Positions 13,282 through 23,234 of a DNA stretch of 64,000 nt are shown here, piece after piece. Made by a program: the position numbers and the translations under genes. This DNA comes from an uncultured Erythrobacter sp. (lineage in GTDB: Bacteria > Pseudomonadota > Alphaproteobacteria > Sphingomonadales > Sphingomonadaceae): the NCBI RefSeq assembly GCF_947499705.1, contig NZ_CANMPJ010000001.1:1895501-1959500 (forward strand), given 5' to 3'. The notes under the pieces are model-generated. The model had not been told where the DNA came from, searched no databases, and saw only the letters and a program-made list of their open reading frames with translations. How positions within the stretch are numbered: position 1 is the stretch's first letter; each line of letters begins with the position of its first letter.

Positions 13282-15827
13282 GCGCAGACGCACCAAGCAT
13301 GGGCGGCCTTTCCTGGGGCGCGGCGTGGAAAATCGCGCGGCGTGACCTCAACGCCCGTTTTCGCGGGCTGCGGTTGCTGCTGGTGTGCATATTCCTTGGC
13401 ACAGGGGCATTGGCGGCCATTGGCACCCTGACCTCCGCCATTGAACGCGAGATAGCGTCCAGCGGGCAGGAACTGCTCGGCGGCGATCTCGAAGTCGAAG
13501 TGTGGCAGCGCGACCTCAACGAGGACGAAAAGGCTGCGCTTGCCGAATATGGCGAAATTTCCGGCGGTACGCGCCTTCAAGCGATGGCTAGCACAGACAA
13601 CGCCGCCGCGCCGGTTGAACTCAAGGCCATCGACGAGAAATGGCCGCTCTATGGCACTCTGACGCTGGCCGACGGGACTGAAGCAGCCGCGCCAACGGGC
13701 TCCGACGCATGGCTTGCCCAAGGCGCGATTGACCGGCTCGATATCGAAGTCGGCGATACTTTCACTGTCGGCACGGTCACGCTGACTGCCGCCGGGATCA
13801 TCGGCAACGAGCCCGACCGACTGTCCGAAGGTTTCCAGCTCGGTCCGACCGTGCTCGTCGCCGAAGATGTGCCGATGCGCGCCGGACTGATCCAGCCGGG
13901 TTCGCTCTATCAGAGCAAGTACCGCGTCGCGTTTGACCAGACCTCGCAAGACCCCGAAGTGGTCGAAGAGGCACTAACCGATGCCTTCCCCAATGCCGGA
14001 TTCGACTTCCGCGACCGTGACCGTGCCTCACCCGGTGCCGACCGGTTTGTGCGGCAGATGAGCGATTTTCTTACGTTGGTCGGACTCGCCGCTTTGGTGA
14101 TCGCCGGGATCGGGATCGCGGGCGGAGTCTCGTCCTATCTCGATGCACGCCGCAATGGCATCGCTACGCTCAAGGTCCTCGGCGCTTCGTCGCGCGATAT
14201 TGTGCGCATCTATGCCCTGCAGATCGCCGTTGCGGCCTTGATCGGCAGCGCAGCGGGTCTTGCTGTCGGTATCCTTATCACGCCCGTTCTGGGGGCCGCT
14301 CTGGAGGGTCTGCTGCCGGTCGAGAGCGGTTTCGTGATCGAGCCTGCCCCGTTGATGCTTGCGGGTGCCTACGGCCTGCTTGTGGCGTTCGCGTTCGCCG
14401 CCGCGCCATTGCTGCGCGCGCGTTCCTTCCCGGCGATGGCGCTGATGCGCTCACGGATCGTTCCTCTCGCTCGCGACAAGCGAGCGCTGGCTTGGACCGC
14501 TGCAGGGATCGTGGCGATTTGTGCGTTGGCGCTGCTCACCACGGCGCAGCCGCTTCTGTCAGGCGGTTTCCTGATCGGTGCCGGGGCTGCGCTGATCGCG
14601 CTTGCTGGGCTTGGGCTGCTGATCCAGTTCATTGCCCGCCGCATCCCGCGCCCTTCGAACCCGTTGCTACGTTCCGCTCTGTCCAACATCCACCGGCCCG
14701 GCGCGCCGACTGGCTCGCTGGTCACCGCGCTTGGTTTCGGCCTTGCCGCTTTCGTGCTGCTCGCCGCGATCCAGAGCGCGCTCGACGGCAACATCCAAAG
14801 CCGCGTCCCGGCAGAAGCACCCGACTATTTCGTGCTCGACGTGCCCCGCGATGGCGAAGACACCTTTACCGGCCTGATCGAACAACGCTTCCCAGAGGCT
14901 AATGTGCGCGCCGTACCGACCCTGCGCGGCGCCGTGCTCGCTTACGGCCCAGAAGGCGACATGATCCGCGTCGCAGACTTGGAAGAGCTTCCCGACGGCG
15001 CGTGGGCGCTGCGCGGTGAACGCGGGCTCACCTACGCCGACGAGCTCCCAATCGGAAACAGCCTGACCGATGGCGAATGGTGGGATGAAGAAAGCGGGGC
15101 CGAGTCTCTCGTTTCAATCGATTCCGAGTTCGCCGATGCCGTGGGCCTCGAGGTCGGCGACTATCTGACAATCGGCATTCTCGGCGTCGAACGAACCGCG
15201 CGGATCGCCAATATCCGTGTGATCGATTGGGAGAGCATGGGCTTCAACTTCACGCTCGTCTTCTCGCGCGGGGCGCTTGAGGATACGCCGCATAACCTTT
15301 CCGCCATGGTCGAACTGCCCGACAATCCCGACACCGAAGCCCGCGGCGAGTTGCTGCGTGCGCTGGTGCAGGAATTCCCCTCCAGCTCGGTCATCGAGGT
15401 AGGCGACGTGCTCAAGCAGGCGCGCACAATTCTTGAGCAAGTGGGCCTCGCTACGCTTGCTGCTGCGGCCGTGGCAGTTCTGGCGGGCCTCGCCGTCCTT
15501 ATGGGTGCGATCGCCGCCGCTCGTGCTGCCCGGATGTACGACACCGTCGTGCTGCGCGTGCTTGGCGCAAGCCGGCGTCAGATCCTGATGATGCAGCTTG
15601 CCGAATATGGACTGATCGCGCTGGCTCTCGCTCTGGTCGCACTCGGCCTCGGCTCAGCGCTCGGCTGGGTGATCATCACGCAGCTGTTCGAATTCGACTG
15701 GCTGCCCGACTGGGGCGAAGTTCTTGCCGTGCTCGGCCTGGGCCTCGCTATGGTGCTCGCATTCGCGCTGGGCGGCTCGCTCCCGTTACTAAGAGCAAAG
15801 CCAGCCCAGGCGCTGCGCGAACTCTAA
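13278..15827 (+). CDS. FtsX-like ABC permease (YbbP-like)
   Basis: An 849-residue membrane protein. The GTG start overlaps the ATPase stop (GTGA). It has an N-terminal TM helix (LLLVCIFLGTGALAAIGTL), a large periplasmic domain, a first FtsX domain around residues 260-380 (FLTLVGLAALVIAGIGIAGGV, RNGIATLKVLGASSRDIV), further helices, a second periplasmic domain and a second FtsX domain near the end (TLAAAAVAVLAGLAVLMGAI, VVLRVLGASRRQI). This duplicated layout with 10 helices is that of YbbP. The cargo is unknown; lipid or envelope export is likely for the family. Confidence 0.92.
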   Translation: MSADAPSMGGLSWGAAWKIARRDLNARFRGLRLLLVCIFLGTGALAAIGTLTSAIEREIASSGQELLGGDLEVEVWQRDLNEDEKAALAEYGEISGGTRLQAMASTDNAAAPVELKAIDEKWPLYGTLTLADGTEAAAPTGSDAWLAQGAIDRLDIEVGDTFTVGTVTLTAAGIIGNEPDRLSEGFQLGPTVLVAEDVPMRAGLIQPGSLYQSKYRVAFDQTSQDPEVVEEALTDAFPNAGFDFRDRDRASPGADRFVRQMSDFLTLVGLAALVIAGIGIAGGVSSYLDARRNGIATLKVLGASSRDIVRIYALQIAVAALIGSAAGLAVGILITPVLGAALEGLLPVESGFVIEPAPLMLAGAYGLLVAFAFAAAPLLRARSFPAMALMRSRIVPLARDKRALAWTAAGIVAICALALLTTAQPLLSGGFLIGAGAALIALAGLGLLIQFIARRIPRPSNPLLRSALSNIHRPGAPTGSLVTALGFGLAAFVLLAAIQSALDGNIQSRVPAEAPDYFVLDVPRDGEDTFTGLIEQRFPEANVRAVPTLRGAVLAYGPEGDMIRVADLEELPDGAWALRGERGLTYADELPIGNSLTDGEWWDEESGAESLVSIDSEFADAVGLEVGDYLTIGILGVERTARIANIRVIDWESMGFNFTLVFSRGALEDTPHNLSAMVELPDNPDTEARGELLRALVQEFPSSSVIEVGDVLKQARTILEQVGLATLAAAAVAVLAGLAVLMGAIAAARAARMYDTVVLRVLGASRRQILMMQLAEYGLIALALALVALGLGSALGWVIITQLFEFDWLPDWGEVLAVLGLGLAMVLAFALGGSLPLLRAKPAQALREL

Positions 15828-15830
15828 GCC

Positions 15831-16676
15831 TTATTCGAAGGTCTCGCTGAGGTCTTCGACATGGGTGTCGCTGATCTCGGCATGCAACGATGCGATCATC
15901 GACGAGCTCACCAGAGTGAACCCGATGAAAATCGCGATCATGATCAGGAAACCGAACACCATCGTCAGCACGCCGGGCTCGCCCCCTGCTCCCATCATAC
16001 CCCCTAGCAGAGCGAATGGGATCCCGATGGCGATCAACGCGAGTACCGTAAACCCGACATAGATCAGGAAAATCCCCAAGACGTTGCCCCGGGTGGTCGC
16101 CCAAGTCTGGGTTATCGCCTTGATTGGGTTGAACACGCGGTCGACCACAATCACCGGCACCAGCACCGACATCCGGCAGGCGAGATAGATCGCGACCGGC
16201 AGGATCAGGATCGCGAGAATAACCGCGCCCGCTTCGCCCAAAATTGCCGCGAGGCCCGCCCCGAGAAGCAGCACGACGACATAGGCAATCATCAGCAGTA
16301 CGATGACACCCAGAAAGCTGAGGCCGCCCTTGAGCCCTAGCGTGAAGGCTTCACCGAAGGTCACATTCTGGATTGGCGATGCCATGGCGATCATGGCCCC
16401 CTGCTGGCCGAGCGCGATGGCGATATAGCCGATGTAAAACACGACCATCATCAGGATAAAGCCAATGCCCATGCCGCCCAATGCGGCAGGATTGTCGAGC
16501 GAACCGCTGAATGCTGCCCCCATCGCCACGGCGGAGCCGCCAAGCACACCGCCAAAAACCATCGCGTAAAGGAGTAGTGCGCCAAAGAAAGTCGCCCACA
16601 GACCCAGCATGGGTCCCCAGCGTTCCTTCACCATGGCGAAGGTGTTCGAAAAGACCCGGCCGATATCAAAGCTCAT
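15831..16676 (-). CDS. Polytopic membrane protein of unknown function
   Basis: A 281-residue protein with about six hydrophobic segments, for example FFGALLLYAMVFGGVLGG, GFILMMVVFYIGYIAIAL, VIVLLMIAYVVVLLLGAGL and VLALIAIGIPFALL. It resembles the glycerophosphoryl-diester-phosphodiesterase membrane-domain/DUF975-type proteins (FNPIKAITQTWATTRGNVLGIF), which is a weak assignment. GGGGGCAATC precedes the ATG. It is convergent with the ABC permease, with 3 bases between the stops. No catalytic motif is visible. Confidence 0.75.
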   Translation of the reverse strand: MSFDIGRVFSNTFAMVKERWGPMLGLWATFFGALLLYAMVFGGVLGGSAVAMGAAFSGSLDNPAALGGMGIGFILMMVVFYIGYIAIALGQQGAMIAMASPIQNVTFGEAFTLGLKGGLSFLGVIVLLMIAYVVVLLLGAGLAAILGEAGAVILAILILPVAIYLACRMSVLVPVIVVDRVFNPIKAITQTWATTRGNVLGIFLIYVGFTVLALIAIGIPFALLGGMMGAGGEPGVLTMVFGFLIMIAIFIGFTLVSSSMIASLHAEISDTHVEDLSETFE

Positions 16677-16835
16677 GATTGCCCCCGTTTGATCCCCTGC
16701 GCGGCGCTAGAGCCAGTCCCTTTGCCCCGCAAACGGGTCAAACCTGCACATCGACGCGCAAAGGGCAATCGCAAAGCGCCGAACCGTGCCGTCAGAGCAC
16801 AATTTGTCCCCCATCAACCACCAACAGCGGGCAAA

Positions 16836-16872
16836 CGAAAAGGGCCCCGCCATGATGGCGAGGCCCCTTTGT
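16836..16872 (-). terminator. Terminator of the TonB-dependent receptor gene
   Basis: On the minus strand AAAGGGGCCTCGCC and GGCGGGGCCCTTTT pair around ATCAT; the stem has one mismatch-like position. Thymine-rich sequence (CCCTTTTCGTTTG) follows. It lies about 25 bases after the receptor stop. Confidence 0.75.
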
Positions 16873-16894
16873 TAGGCTGTTGATCGTTTGAGGA

Positions 16895-19507
16895 TCAGAA
16901 CTTGAAGCGAACAACGCCGCCATAAGTGCGCGGCTGGTTCGGATAACCCGAAACCGTACCGGCCTGTGCAACGCCATCAAAGACGGTCGTGATGAACTGA
17001 TCATCAAGCAGGTTACGCGCAAATGCACCGACTTCGAACCCGTTGTTGAGCGCCAGTGTCATCGACGCATTCACCAGATTGACTTCGCGGTCGAAAATCT
17101 GGGTGTTGCCAAGCGCCGCATTGAAAGTTGGCAGACCGTTATTGATCGGCGTGTTGCTTTCATGATTGTAGTCCACGCGGGTGATGAGGCGCGTGCCGCT
17201 GTCCCATTCATGCGTGTAGGTGGCGCTGGTCGCAATCGCGATTTCCGGGATTCCAGCCGGGCGAACACCCGACAGATCGCCCAGAACACTGCCGGGGAAA
17301 TCGTCGAACAATGGATCGAGATAAGTCAACGCAAACGTCAGGACGAGGCCGTCCGTCGGGTTGATCGTCGAATCGAACTCAAAGCCTGTGACCGACTGAC
17401 TACCGGCATTTTGCAGGGCAAAGCCGGTGCCGGTGAAAGCGAGGCTCTGGAAACCATCGATCGTCTGGTCGAACACCGCGATGTTGAAACCGACGCCATC
17501 GAACTGTGCCTTCAGACCGATTTCATAGACTTCGGCCTCTTCAGGTCCGGCAAAACGCGAGCCTGAACTCAGGTTCGGAAGGGCCAAACCGGCGTCCAGG
17601 ATAGGCGACGATGGAGCCGCGAAAGTCGACCCGCCTGGTCCAGCAACGAAGTCTGCACTCGATGGACGACTGTCACGCGACAGGTTTACAGAGCTTGCCT
17701 TGAAGCCGGTCGCATAGCTTGCATAGACATTCACATCAGGTGTGACCTCCCATGCAGCACGCAACAGGTAAGTCAGCTCATCGTCATTCGTCCGGCCATC
17801 TTCGACAGAGTTCGGAATGGTGAGGAATGGCGGCTGGAACTGGAAGCCTCCAAGCGGCAGGAGCTGGTTCACTGCTGGATTGGTTGCTGCTGCGAGCAAT
17901 CCAGCCTGCACAGCTGCTGGCAAAGCCTGGAACTGGTCGCGAGTTGTCACGAGTGGCAGGTTCGGATCAGCCGCGGTTGCGCCGGTGATGAAGGCATCGA
18001 CAAAGTTGACTTGCGCCAGCGGATCGAACGACGTCTGGCTGAGTGCGAAGTCCTTCGAATCGTCGGTGTAGTTAAACCCGGCAGTGACTACGAAGCCATC
18101 GAACGCTTCGAAATCGACCGTACCGAAGATTGAGTAGGAGGTGTTCTCCATCTCGAACACTTCCTGCGTCAGCAGCGGCGTGTTGAAAATGCTTTCCTGC
18201 GGGAAGCCAAAGCTTTGCTCAAGTCCGTTGAACAGGGTCGGCTGACCAGTAAGCACCGCGACAGGATCGGCACCAGCGAGAATTTCGAAGAAATCCCGGA
18301 TCTGCGTACCGTTCTGGATCGCGCTGTCCTGCCGGATGGACTCATCGAAGTAGTAGCCGCCAAGCAGGAAGTTGATCGGGCCATCAAAGTCCGAAGCAAT
18401 GCGGAATTCCTGCGTAAAAGTCTTTACTTCCTGATCGCGCGTTTCCGTCGCGATGCTCGCGCTTGTGTAATCGATATCCGACAGGAAGAAGTTCTTCAGC
18501 TCGCGATACGCGGTAATCGATGTGATGCTGATTGGACCAAGGTTCCAATCGGCCTGGATCGAACCGCCGTAATTGTCGACTTCGTTGGTCGGGACAAAGT
18601 TCAGGAACGCATCGTAGTCGAAGAACTCGTTTGGCGCACCGATCTGGCCGCCGACAGCAAGGATACCTGGTACAGTCGGACCCTGGACAAGCGTGCCGAC
18701 CTGGCAGCACACTTCATCAATGCGCGAATAGTCGGCAATTGCGCGGATTTTGAAGTCCGGACTTGGCTCGATGAGCAATTGGCCGCGAGCCGACCAACGA
18801 TTGCGGTTATTCTGCTCTTCATCGAGATTAACGATGGTGGAATAGCCGTCACGGCGCTGATAATTGCCGTCGATCGAGAACGCGATGTTCTCAGAGATAG
18901 GCCCGGTGATGTCACCCTTCAGGACGACCGTGTTGAAGTTGCCGTAAACAGCTTCGACGCTGCCGCCGAATTCAAACTGCGGCTCACGCGTGACGACCGA
19001 GATAACACCGGCAGATGCGTTCTTACCAAACAGAGTTGATTGCGGGCCGTTCAGGACTTCGATGCGCTGCACGTTGGGCAAATCGCCCAGTGCCGCAGCA
19101 GAGCGCGAACGGAACACGCCGTCAATGAAGACGCCAACCGAAGGCTCGATCCCGAAGTTGTTATCGCCGTTACCGAAGCCGCGAATGATGAAGGTTGATG
19201 CAGACGAGGTTTGCAGCTGGCTGACGCGCAGCGACGGGGTGACCGTCTGCAAGTCGAGCACGTCGCGGATTTGTGCGTTCTGAAGCGTTTCACCGCTGGT
19301 CACAGAGACCGAAATCGGCGTTTCCTGCAGCGTTGTTTCGCGCTTCGACGCGGTGACGATAATGACGTTGCTGCTTTCGGGCGCCTCAACCTCAGGATCT
19401 CCATCCTGGGCGAAAGCGACACTTGGCGCAGTAAAGGCAATGGCCGTTGCACCTGCAAGCAGGGTGAATCGGTACGACCCGGCAAAGCCGGCTTTATTAG
19501 AAAGCAT
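16895..19507 (-). CDS. TonB-dependent outer-membrane receptor
   Basis: An 870-residue protein. A signal peptide ends at VAFAQ (about residue 34). A plug domain follows (NVIIVTASKRETTLQETPIS, DVLDLQTVTPSLRVSQL, IRGFGNGDNNFGIEPSVGVFIDGV, VQRIEVLNGPQSTLFGKNASAG), then a 22-strand-type barrel ending in the outer-membrane signature GGVVRFKF with terminal Phe. GAGGAGAGGAG precedes the ATG at 19507; a longer frame from 19543 is less likely. The ligand is unknown; no transport partners are adjacent. This plug type (DGVFRSR) is very common in sphingomonads. Confidence 0.95.
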   Translation of the reverse strand: MLSNKAGFAGSYRFTLLAGATAIAFTAPSVAFAQDGDPEVEAPESSNVIIVTASKRETTLQETPISVSVTSGETLQNAQIRDVLDLQTVTPSLRVSQLQTSSASTFIIRGFGNGDNNFGIEPSVGVFIDGVFRSRSAAALGDLPNVQRIEVLNGPQSTLFGKNASAGVISVVTREPQFEFGGSVEAVYGNFNTVVLKGDITGPISENIAFSIDGNYQRRDGYSTIVNLDEEQNNRNRWSARGQLLIEPSPDFKIRAIADYSRIDEVCCQVGTLVQGPTVPGILAVGGQIGAPNEFFDYDAFLNFVPTNEVDNYGGSIQADWNLGPISITSITAYRELKNFFLSDIDYTSASIATETRDQEVKTFTQEFRIASDFDGPINFLLGGYYFDESIRQDSAIQNGTQIRDFFEILAGADPVAVLTGQPTLFNGLEQSFGFPQESIFNTPLLTQEVFEMENTSYSIFGTVDFEAFDGFVVTAGFNYTDDSKDFALSQTSFDPLAQVNFVDAFITGATAADPNLPLVTTRDQFQALPAAVQAGLLAAATNPAVNQLLPLGGFQFQPPFLTIPNSVEDGRTNDDELTYLLRAAWEVTPDVNVYASYATGFKASSVNLSRDSRPSSADFVAGPGGSTFAAPSSPILDAGLALPNLSSGSRFAGPEEAEVYEIGLKAQFDGVGFNIAVFDQTIDGFQSLAFTGTGFALQNAGSQSVTGFEFDSTINPTDGLVLTFALTYLDPLFDDFPGSVLGDLSGVRPAGIPEIAIATSATYTHEWDSGTRLITRVDYNHESNTPINNGLPTFNAALGNTQIFDREVNLVNASMTLALNNGFEVGAFARNLLDDQFITTVFDGVAQAGTVSGYPNQPRTYGGVVRFKF

Positions 19508-19897
19508 GGAAGCTCCTCTCCTCAATCCCTCGATCCGAAGCATCCTGGAACAGGCCGTATCCCCAGATACGTTCTACCCCGGCCGATTAGCGATAGTAAT
19601 AGGCTAGCGCCCTCTATGCGACAAGTTGCAAACCCGCAGAAAGCCGGGGGGAATCGCCCTGTGTTGCATGTCCGTAACACCCATGAGTCACTTTGCTGCA
19701 ACGCGGCATAGCAGCAACAACGCTTGCCGTAGCGAAAGCTCTGCGCTAACCGCGCGCCAATGCTGCAATGCAGCAAGTTCGCTCGGTCGAGAAATCGCCC
19801 CACCGACTTGCCGTTTCACGCAACTCTTCTATGCGCTCACTCGCATCTATTTACCCTATTCCGGCCCGAATGCGGCTGGCCAAGCGAAAGTTCCGTC
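19508..19897. other. Intergenic region between the TonB receptor and typA
   Basis: This 390-base stretch holds divergent promoters and no convincing gene. It has a cluster of related short motifs: TTGCTGCAA at 19693-19701, GCAGCAACAA at 19711-19720 and the perfect palindrome TGCTGCAATGCAGCA at 19761-19775. They may be operator sites; no tRNA-like structure was seen. Confidence 0.5.
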
Positions 19898-21730
19898 ATG
19901 TCCTCCTCTTTGCGCAATGTCGCGATTATTGCCCACGTTGACCACGGCAAGACCACGCTGGTTGACCAGCTGTTCCGCCAATCGGGCACCTTCCGAGAGA
20001 ACCAGCGGATCGAAGAGCGCGCCATGGACAGCGGCGATCTGGAGAAAGAGCGCGGGATCACGATCCTTGCCAAATGCACCAGCGTCGAATGGGAACACGA
20101 AGGCGAAACCACCCGTATCAACATCGTCGACACCCCAGGTCACGCCGACTTCGGCGCCGAGGTGGAACGTATCCTCAGCATGGTCGACGGTGTCATCCTG
20201 CTGGTCGACAGCGCCGAAGGCGCGATGCCGCAGACCAAGTTCGTGACCGGCAAGGCGCTGGCGCTCGGCCTCAAGCCGATTGTCGTCGTCAACAAGATCG
20301 ATCGTCCCGATGGCCGCCCGCAGGAAGTGCTCGACGAAGTGTTCGATCTGTTCGCCTCGCTCGATGCGACCGACGAACAGCTCGATTTCCCTTCACTCTG
20401 GGCTTCGGGCCGCGACGGCTATGCCAGCGACGACGAAACCGCGCGCGAAGGCACGCTGGAGCCGCTATTCAAGCTGATCACAAGCCACGTCCCTGCCCCC
20501 GGCCTCGACACGTCCGGCAAGTTCAGCTTCCTCGCCACACTGCTCGACCGCGACAATTTCATGGGCCGCGTTCTGACCGGACGCGTCCAGTCGGGCACGA
20601 TCAACGTCAACGATCCGATCCACGCGATCGATATGGACGGCAAAGTGGTCGAAGTCGGCCGCGCGACCAAGCTGATGAGCTTTGACGGGCTGGAGCGTGT
20701 CCCGGTTGAAACCGCACAGGCGGGTGACATCATCGCGCTGGCGGGTCTGGAAAAGGCGACCGTTGCCAACACGATCTGCGACCCGTCTGTCACCGAACCA
20801 ATTGCCGCGCAGCCGATTGACCCGCCCACGCTCGCAATGCGCTTTTCAGTCAACGATTCCCCGCTCGCCGGACGCGAAGGCAGCAAAGTCACCAGTCGCA
20901 TGATCCGCGACCGCTTGCTGCGCGAAGCGGAAACCAACGTGGCGATCCGGATTACCGAAAGCGTCGACAAGGACAGCTTTGAAGTCGCAGGTCGCGGCGA
21001 ATTGCAACTCGGCGTTCTGATCGAGACAATGCGCCGCGAAGGGTTTGAACTCGGCATCAGCCGCCCGAAAGTGCTGTTCCGCGAAGAAGACGGCCAGCGC
21101 ATGGAGCCGTATGAAACCGTCGTCATCGACGTGGACGATGAGCACTCCGGCACCGTCGTCGAGAAGATGCAGAAGCGCAAAGCCGACCTCAACGAAATGC
21201 GCCCATCGGGCCAGGGCAAGACCCGCATCACCTTCTCCGCTCCTTCACGCGGGCTGATCGGCTATCACGGCGAATTCCTGTCCGACACGCGCGGCACCGG
21301 GATCATGAACCGCCTGTTCGAGAAATACGGCCCGTACAAAGGCGCCGTCGGCGGCCGGAACAACGGCGTGTTGATCTCCAACGGCGATGGCGAGTCCAAC
21401 GCTTATGCGCTCAACATGCTCGAAGAACGCGGCGAAATGTTCGTTGGTCCGACCATGAAGGTCTATGAAGGCATGATAATCGGCGAGAACGCCAAGCCAG
21501 ACGATCTCGAAGTGAACCCGATGAAGGCCAAACAGCTTTCCAACGTGCGTTCCACTGGCAAGGACGACGCGATCCGCCTGACCCCGCCCCGCCGGATGAG
21601 CCTAGAGCAGTCGATCGCCTATATCGACGACGATGAAATGGTCGAAGTAACCCCGCAGAGCATCCGCCTGCGCAAGGCCCTGCTGTGCCCGCATGAGCGG
21701 AAGAAGGCGAAACGCAAGAAGGAGGGGTGA
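19898..21730 (+). CDS. typA: Ribosome-associated GTPase TypA/BipA
   Basis: A 610-residue translational GTPase. The start [20 protein letters not shown] contains G1 (AHVDHGKT, residues 12-19). Switch-region RGITI, G3 DTPGHADF and G4 NKIDRPDG follow. Domain II and the EF-G-like domains III/V are present, as is the BipA-specific C-terminal domain ([39 protein letters not shown]). It binds 70S ribosomes and aids 50S assembly and growth at low temperature or under stress. The length is normal for the family. It is divergent from the receptor gene. Confidence 0.97.
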   Translation: MSSSLRNVAIIAHVDHGKTTLVDQLFRQSGTFRENQRIEERAMDSGDLEKERGITILAKCTSVEWEHEGETTRINIVDTPGHADFGAEVERILSMVDGVILLVDSAEGAMPQTKFVTGKALALGLKPIVVVNKIDRPDGRPQEVLDEVFDLFASLDATDEQLDFPSLWASGRDGYASDDETAREGTLEPLFKLITSHVPAPGLDTSGKFSFLATLLDRDNFMGRVLTGRVQSGTINVNDPIHAIDMDGKVVEVGRATKLMSFDGLERVPVETAQAGDIIALAGLEKATVANTICDPSVTEPIAAQPIDPPTLAMRFSVNDSPLAGREGSKVTSRMIRDRLLREAETNVAIRITESVDKDSFEVAGRGELQLGVLIETMRREGFELGISRPKVLFREEDGQRMEPYETVVIDVDDEHSGTVVEKMQKRKADLNEMRPSGQGKTRITFSAPSRGLIGYHGEFLSDTRGTGIMNRLFEKYGPYKGAVGGRNNGVLISNGDGESNAYALNMLEERGEMFVGPTMKVYEGMIIGENAKPDDLEVNPMKAKQLSNVRSTGKDDAIRLTPPRRMSLEQSIAYIDDDEMVEVTPQSIRLRKALLCPHERKKAKRKKEG

Positions 21731-21766
21731 GCGCCTCGCCCCAGCGCGTTGCCTCCACGCTCAGCC

Positions 21767-22057
21767 TCAGCTCTGGAGCGTGGCTCCGATTGCCTTGATT
21801 TCGCTATCGCCGACCACTGGCGTCAGCGTTATGTCCATCGTCGTCGCCCAGGCCATGGCCCACCGGGCGACCGTGGCGGGATCATCGCATTCGAAGATCG
21901 CAACGCCGGTGCGGCCATCCAGACCATGCCAGCGGCCGATCAGGTTGAGCTGGTCCCCGCCATCGCCCGCTTCATCACCCGCAGGCATCTTGGCAAAGGC
22001 CAGTAGATTGCTGTGACGGTAATCGGCATGCGTGACGTAGTGGCTCATGAACAGCAT
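21767..22057 (-). CDS. DUF3303-type small protein
   Basis: A 96-residue protein reading MLFMSHYVTH, then LIGRWHGLDGRTGVAIFECDDPATVARWAMAW and TLTPVVGDSEI. The pattern (H-x-x-G...G-x-x-I-x-E, then a W-x-x-A-W helix and a D-x-x-P-V strand) fits the DUF3303/dimeric ferredoxin-like fold. Function is unknown. AAAGGACATCCC precedes the ATG at 22057; an ATG at 22048 is also possible. It lies downstream of a secreted protein gene, separated by a strong terminator. Confidence 0.75.
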   Translation of the reverse strand: MLFMSHYVTHADYRHSNLLAFAKMPAGDEAGDGGDQLNLIGRWHGLDGRTGVAIFECDDPATVARWAMAWATTMDITLTPVVGDSEIKAIGATLQS

Positions 22058-22105
22058 GGGATGTCCTTTGGCAAAGGGGTTCTGTGAACAGCGGCGATCT
22101 GAATA

Positions 22106-22143
22106 GAAAAATGGGGCGGCTCACACGCAGCCGCCCCATTTGA
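22106..22143 (-). terminator. Terminator of the secreted protein gene
   Basis: AAATGGGGCGGC and GCCGCCCCATTT form a perfect 12-bp stem around a 9-base loop on the minus strand, followed by a T-run (ATTTTTCT). It lies just after the stop at 22151. Confidence 0.9.
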
Positions 22144-22150
22144 ATGTCCG

Positions 22151-22636
22151 TCAATTGTACCACTGCCCCGTGCCGGTGCCGGCACCGCCGACGGTGCGAT
22201 TGGTGAAGGTTCCGCGCCGCCCGACATAGCTCCCGCTCTTGCCGTACAGCCCGCCGACACAGCTGAAATCTTCTCGCGCCGCATCGAGGATGGTGCACCC
22301 CATGGTCGCCGAATAGGTGCCATCGCTGTCGGTCGCATCGCAAAGCATGTGCATGTCGAACAGCTTGCCATGCGGCGGCTGAGTCATGCTGACGCAGGTG
22401 TAATTGGCAGACTTCTTCGATCCGTCGGCAAAGGCGGTCTCGATAGTCCCGGTCACGAACGTTCCCACATAAGGGTTCGGCCCGGTTCCATCGCTGCCGA
22501 CTACGGTCTGCGCGGTCGCCTGCGATTGGAAGATGAAGGTCTCCGCCGCCGGCTGTGCATGGGCTGTAGAGAGGCCTGCGCCAGCGGCAGCTATGGCGAT
22601 TGCGATGGCAAGTGGGCGTGATTGGAAGTGTGTCAT
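22151..22636 (-). CDS. Hypothetical secreted protein
   Basis: A 161-residue protein with a signal peptide (AIAIAIAAAGAGLSTAHAQ, cleavage near residue 28). The mature part has repeated Thr/Gly-rich beta-like segments, a KSANYTCVSM block and three Cys residues, and ends GTGTGQWYN. No family is recognised. GGGGAATAAG precedes the ATG and a strong terminator follows the gene, so it is a well-defined single-gene unit. Periplasmic or extracellular location is inference. Confidence 0.75.
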   Translation of the reverse strand: MTHFQSRPLAIAIAIAAAGAGLSTAHAQPAAETFIFQSQATAQTVVGSDGTGPNPYVGTFVTGTIETAFADGSKKSANYTCVSMTQPPHGKLFDMHMLCDATDSDGTYSATMGCTILDAAREDFSCVGGLYGKSGSYVGRRGTFTNRTVGGAGTGTGQWYN

Positions 22637-22696
22637 TGTCTTATTCCCCTGTCTGGATGGATTATCGCGAAAATTTGTGCGTCTGGACGGGCCGGA

Positions 22697-23035
22697 TCAG
22701 CGCGCAGCGATGGCGGCACGCGACTGCGAAACGGGCTTGCCATGCATTGCGATCAGCGCCGGACGCCCTGTGGCGGCGACAGCCTTGGTCAGCAGCGATT
22801 CACGACATTCGCTGCGTGCCTTGCGACCGAAGACCGATGAGACAACCGCGTTTCCAGACCGGCACGCGCGGCGCACTTCACCGCGCAGTTCGCGATAGTT
22901 TTGCTCGGTCGACGCATTCGCATCGTAAGTGAAGGCAACCGACACTTCCTGCGCGGTGTCCTGAGCGGAAACGGGCGCGGCGAGAACAGCCAGGGTTCCG
23001 GCGGCGATGGCGGCAGATTTCAGAAACATATTCAT
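22697..23035 (-). CDS. UrcA family protein
   Basis: A 112-residue secreted protein. GGAG lies 8 bases before the ATG at 23035 (a longer frame from 23059 lacks this). The signal peptide ends VSAQD near residue 25. The mature part, EVSVAFTYDANASTEQNYRELRGEVRRACRS, then a CRESLL helix, follows the UrcA pattern of a strand, a helix and two conserved Cys residues that likely form a disulfide. UrcA proteins are abundant in sphingomonads and related groups, and their role is unknown. It is divergent from a winged-helix regulator. Confidence 0.75.
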   Translation of the reverse strand: MNMFLKSAAIAAGTLAVLAAPVSAQDTAQEVSVAFTYDANASTEQNYRELRGEVRRACRSGNAVVSSVFGRKARSECRESLLTKAVAATGRPALIAMHGKPVSQSRAAIAAR

Positions 23036-23234
23036 GGTGAGAACTCCGATGTGAACCAACAGCGGGTCGTGCTGCGATCACTGTTGTGCGCAGAGACGCG
23101 GATCGAAGTCCTGTGGGGCACCTTGGGAAGTTCTTAGGTTTTTCTGATGCCCCGTTTTCCGTAACGGAAATAAGTGTATAGGTAAGAAAACAACAATCCG
23201 GATCGCGCTCAATCACCGCCAAAGGACTTCCACT

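Noticed and set aside
18215..19039. Plus-strand frame of 274 codons opposite the TonB receptor
   Set aside because: It is a shadow of the plug and barrel coding sequence, with no ribosome site or domain.
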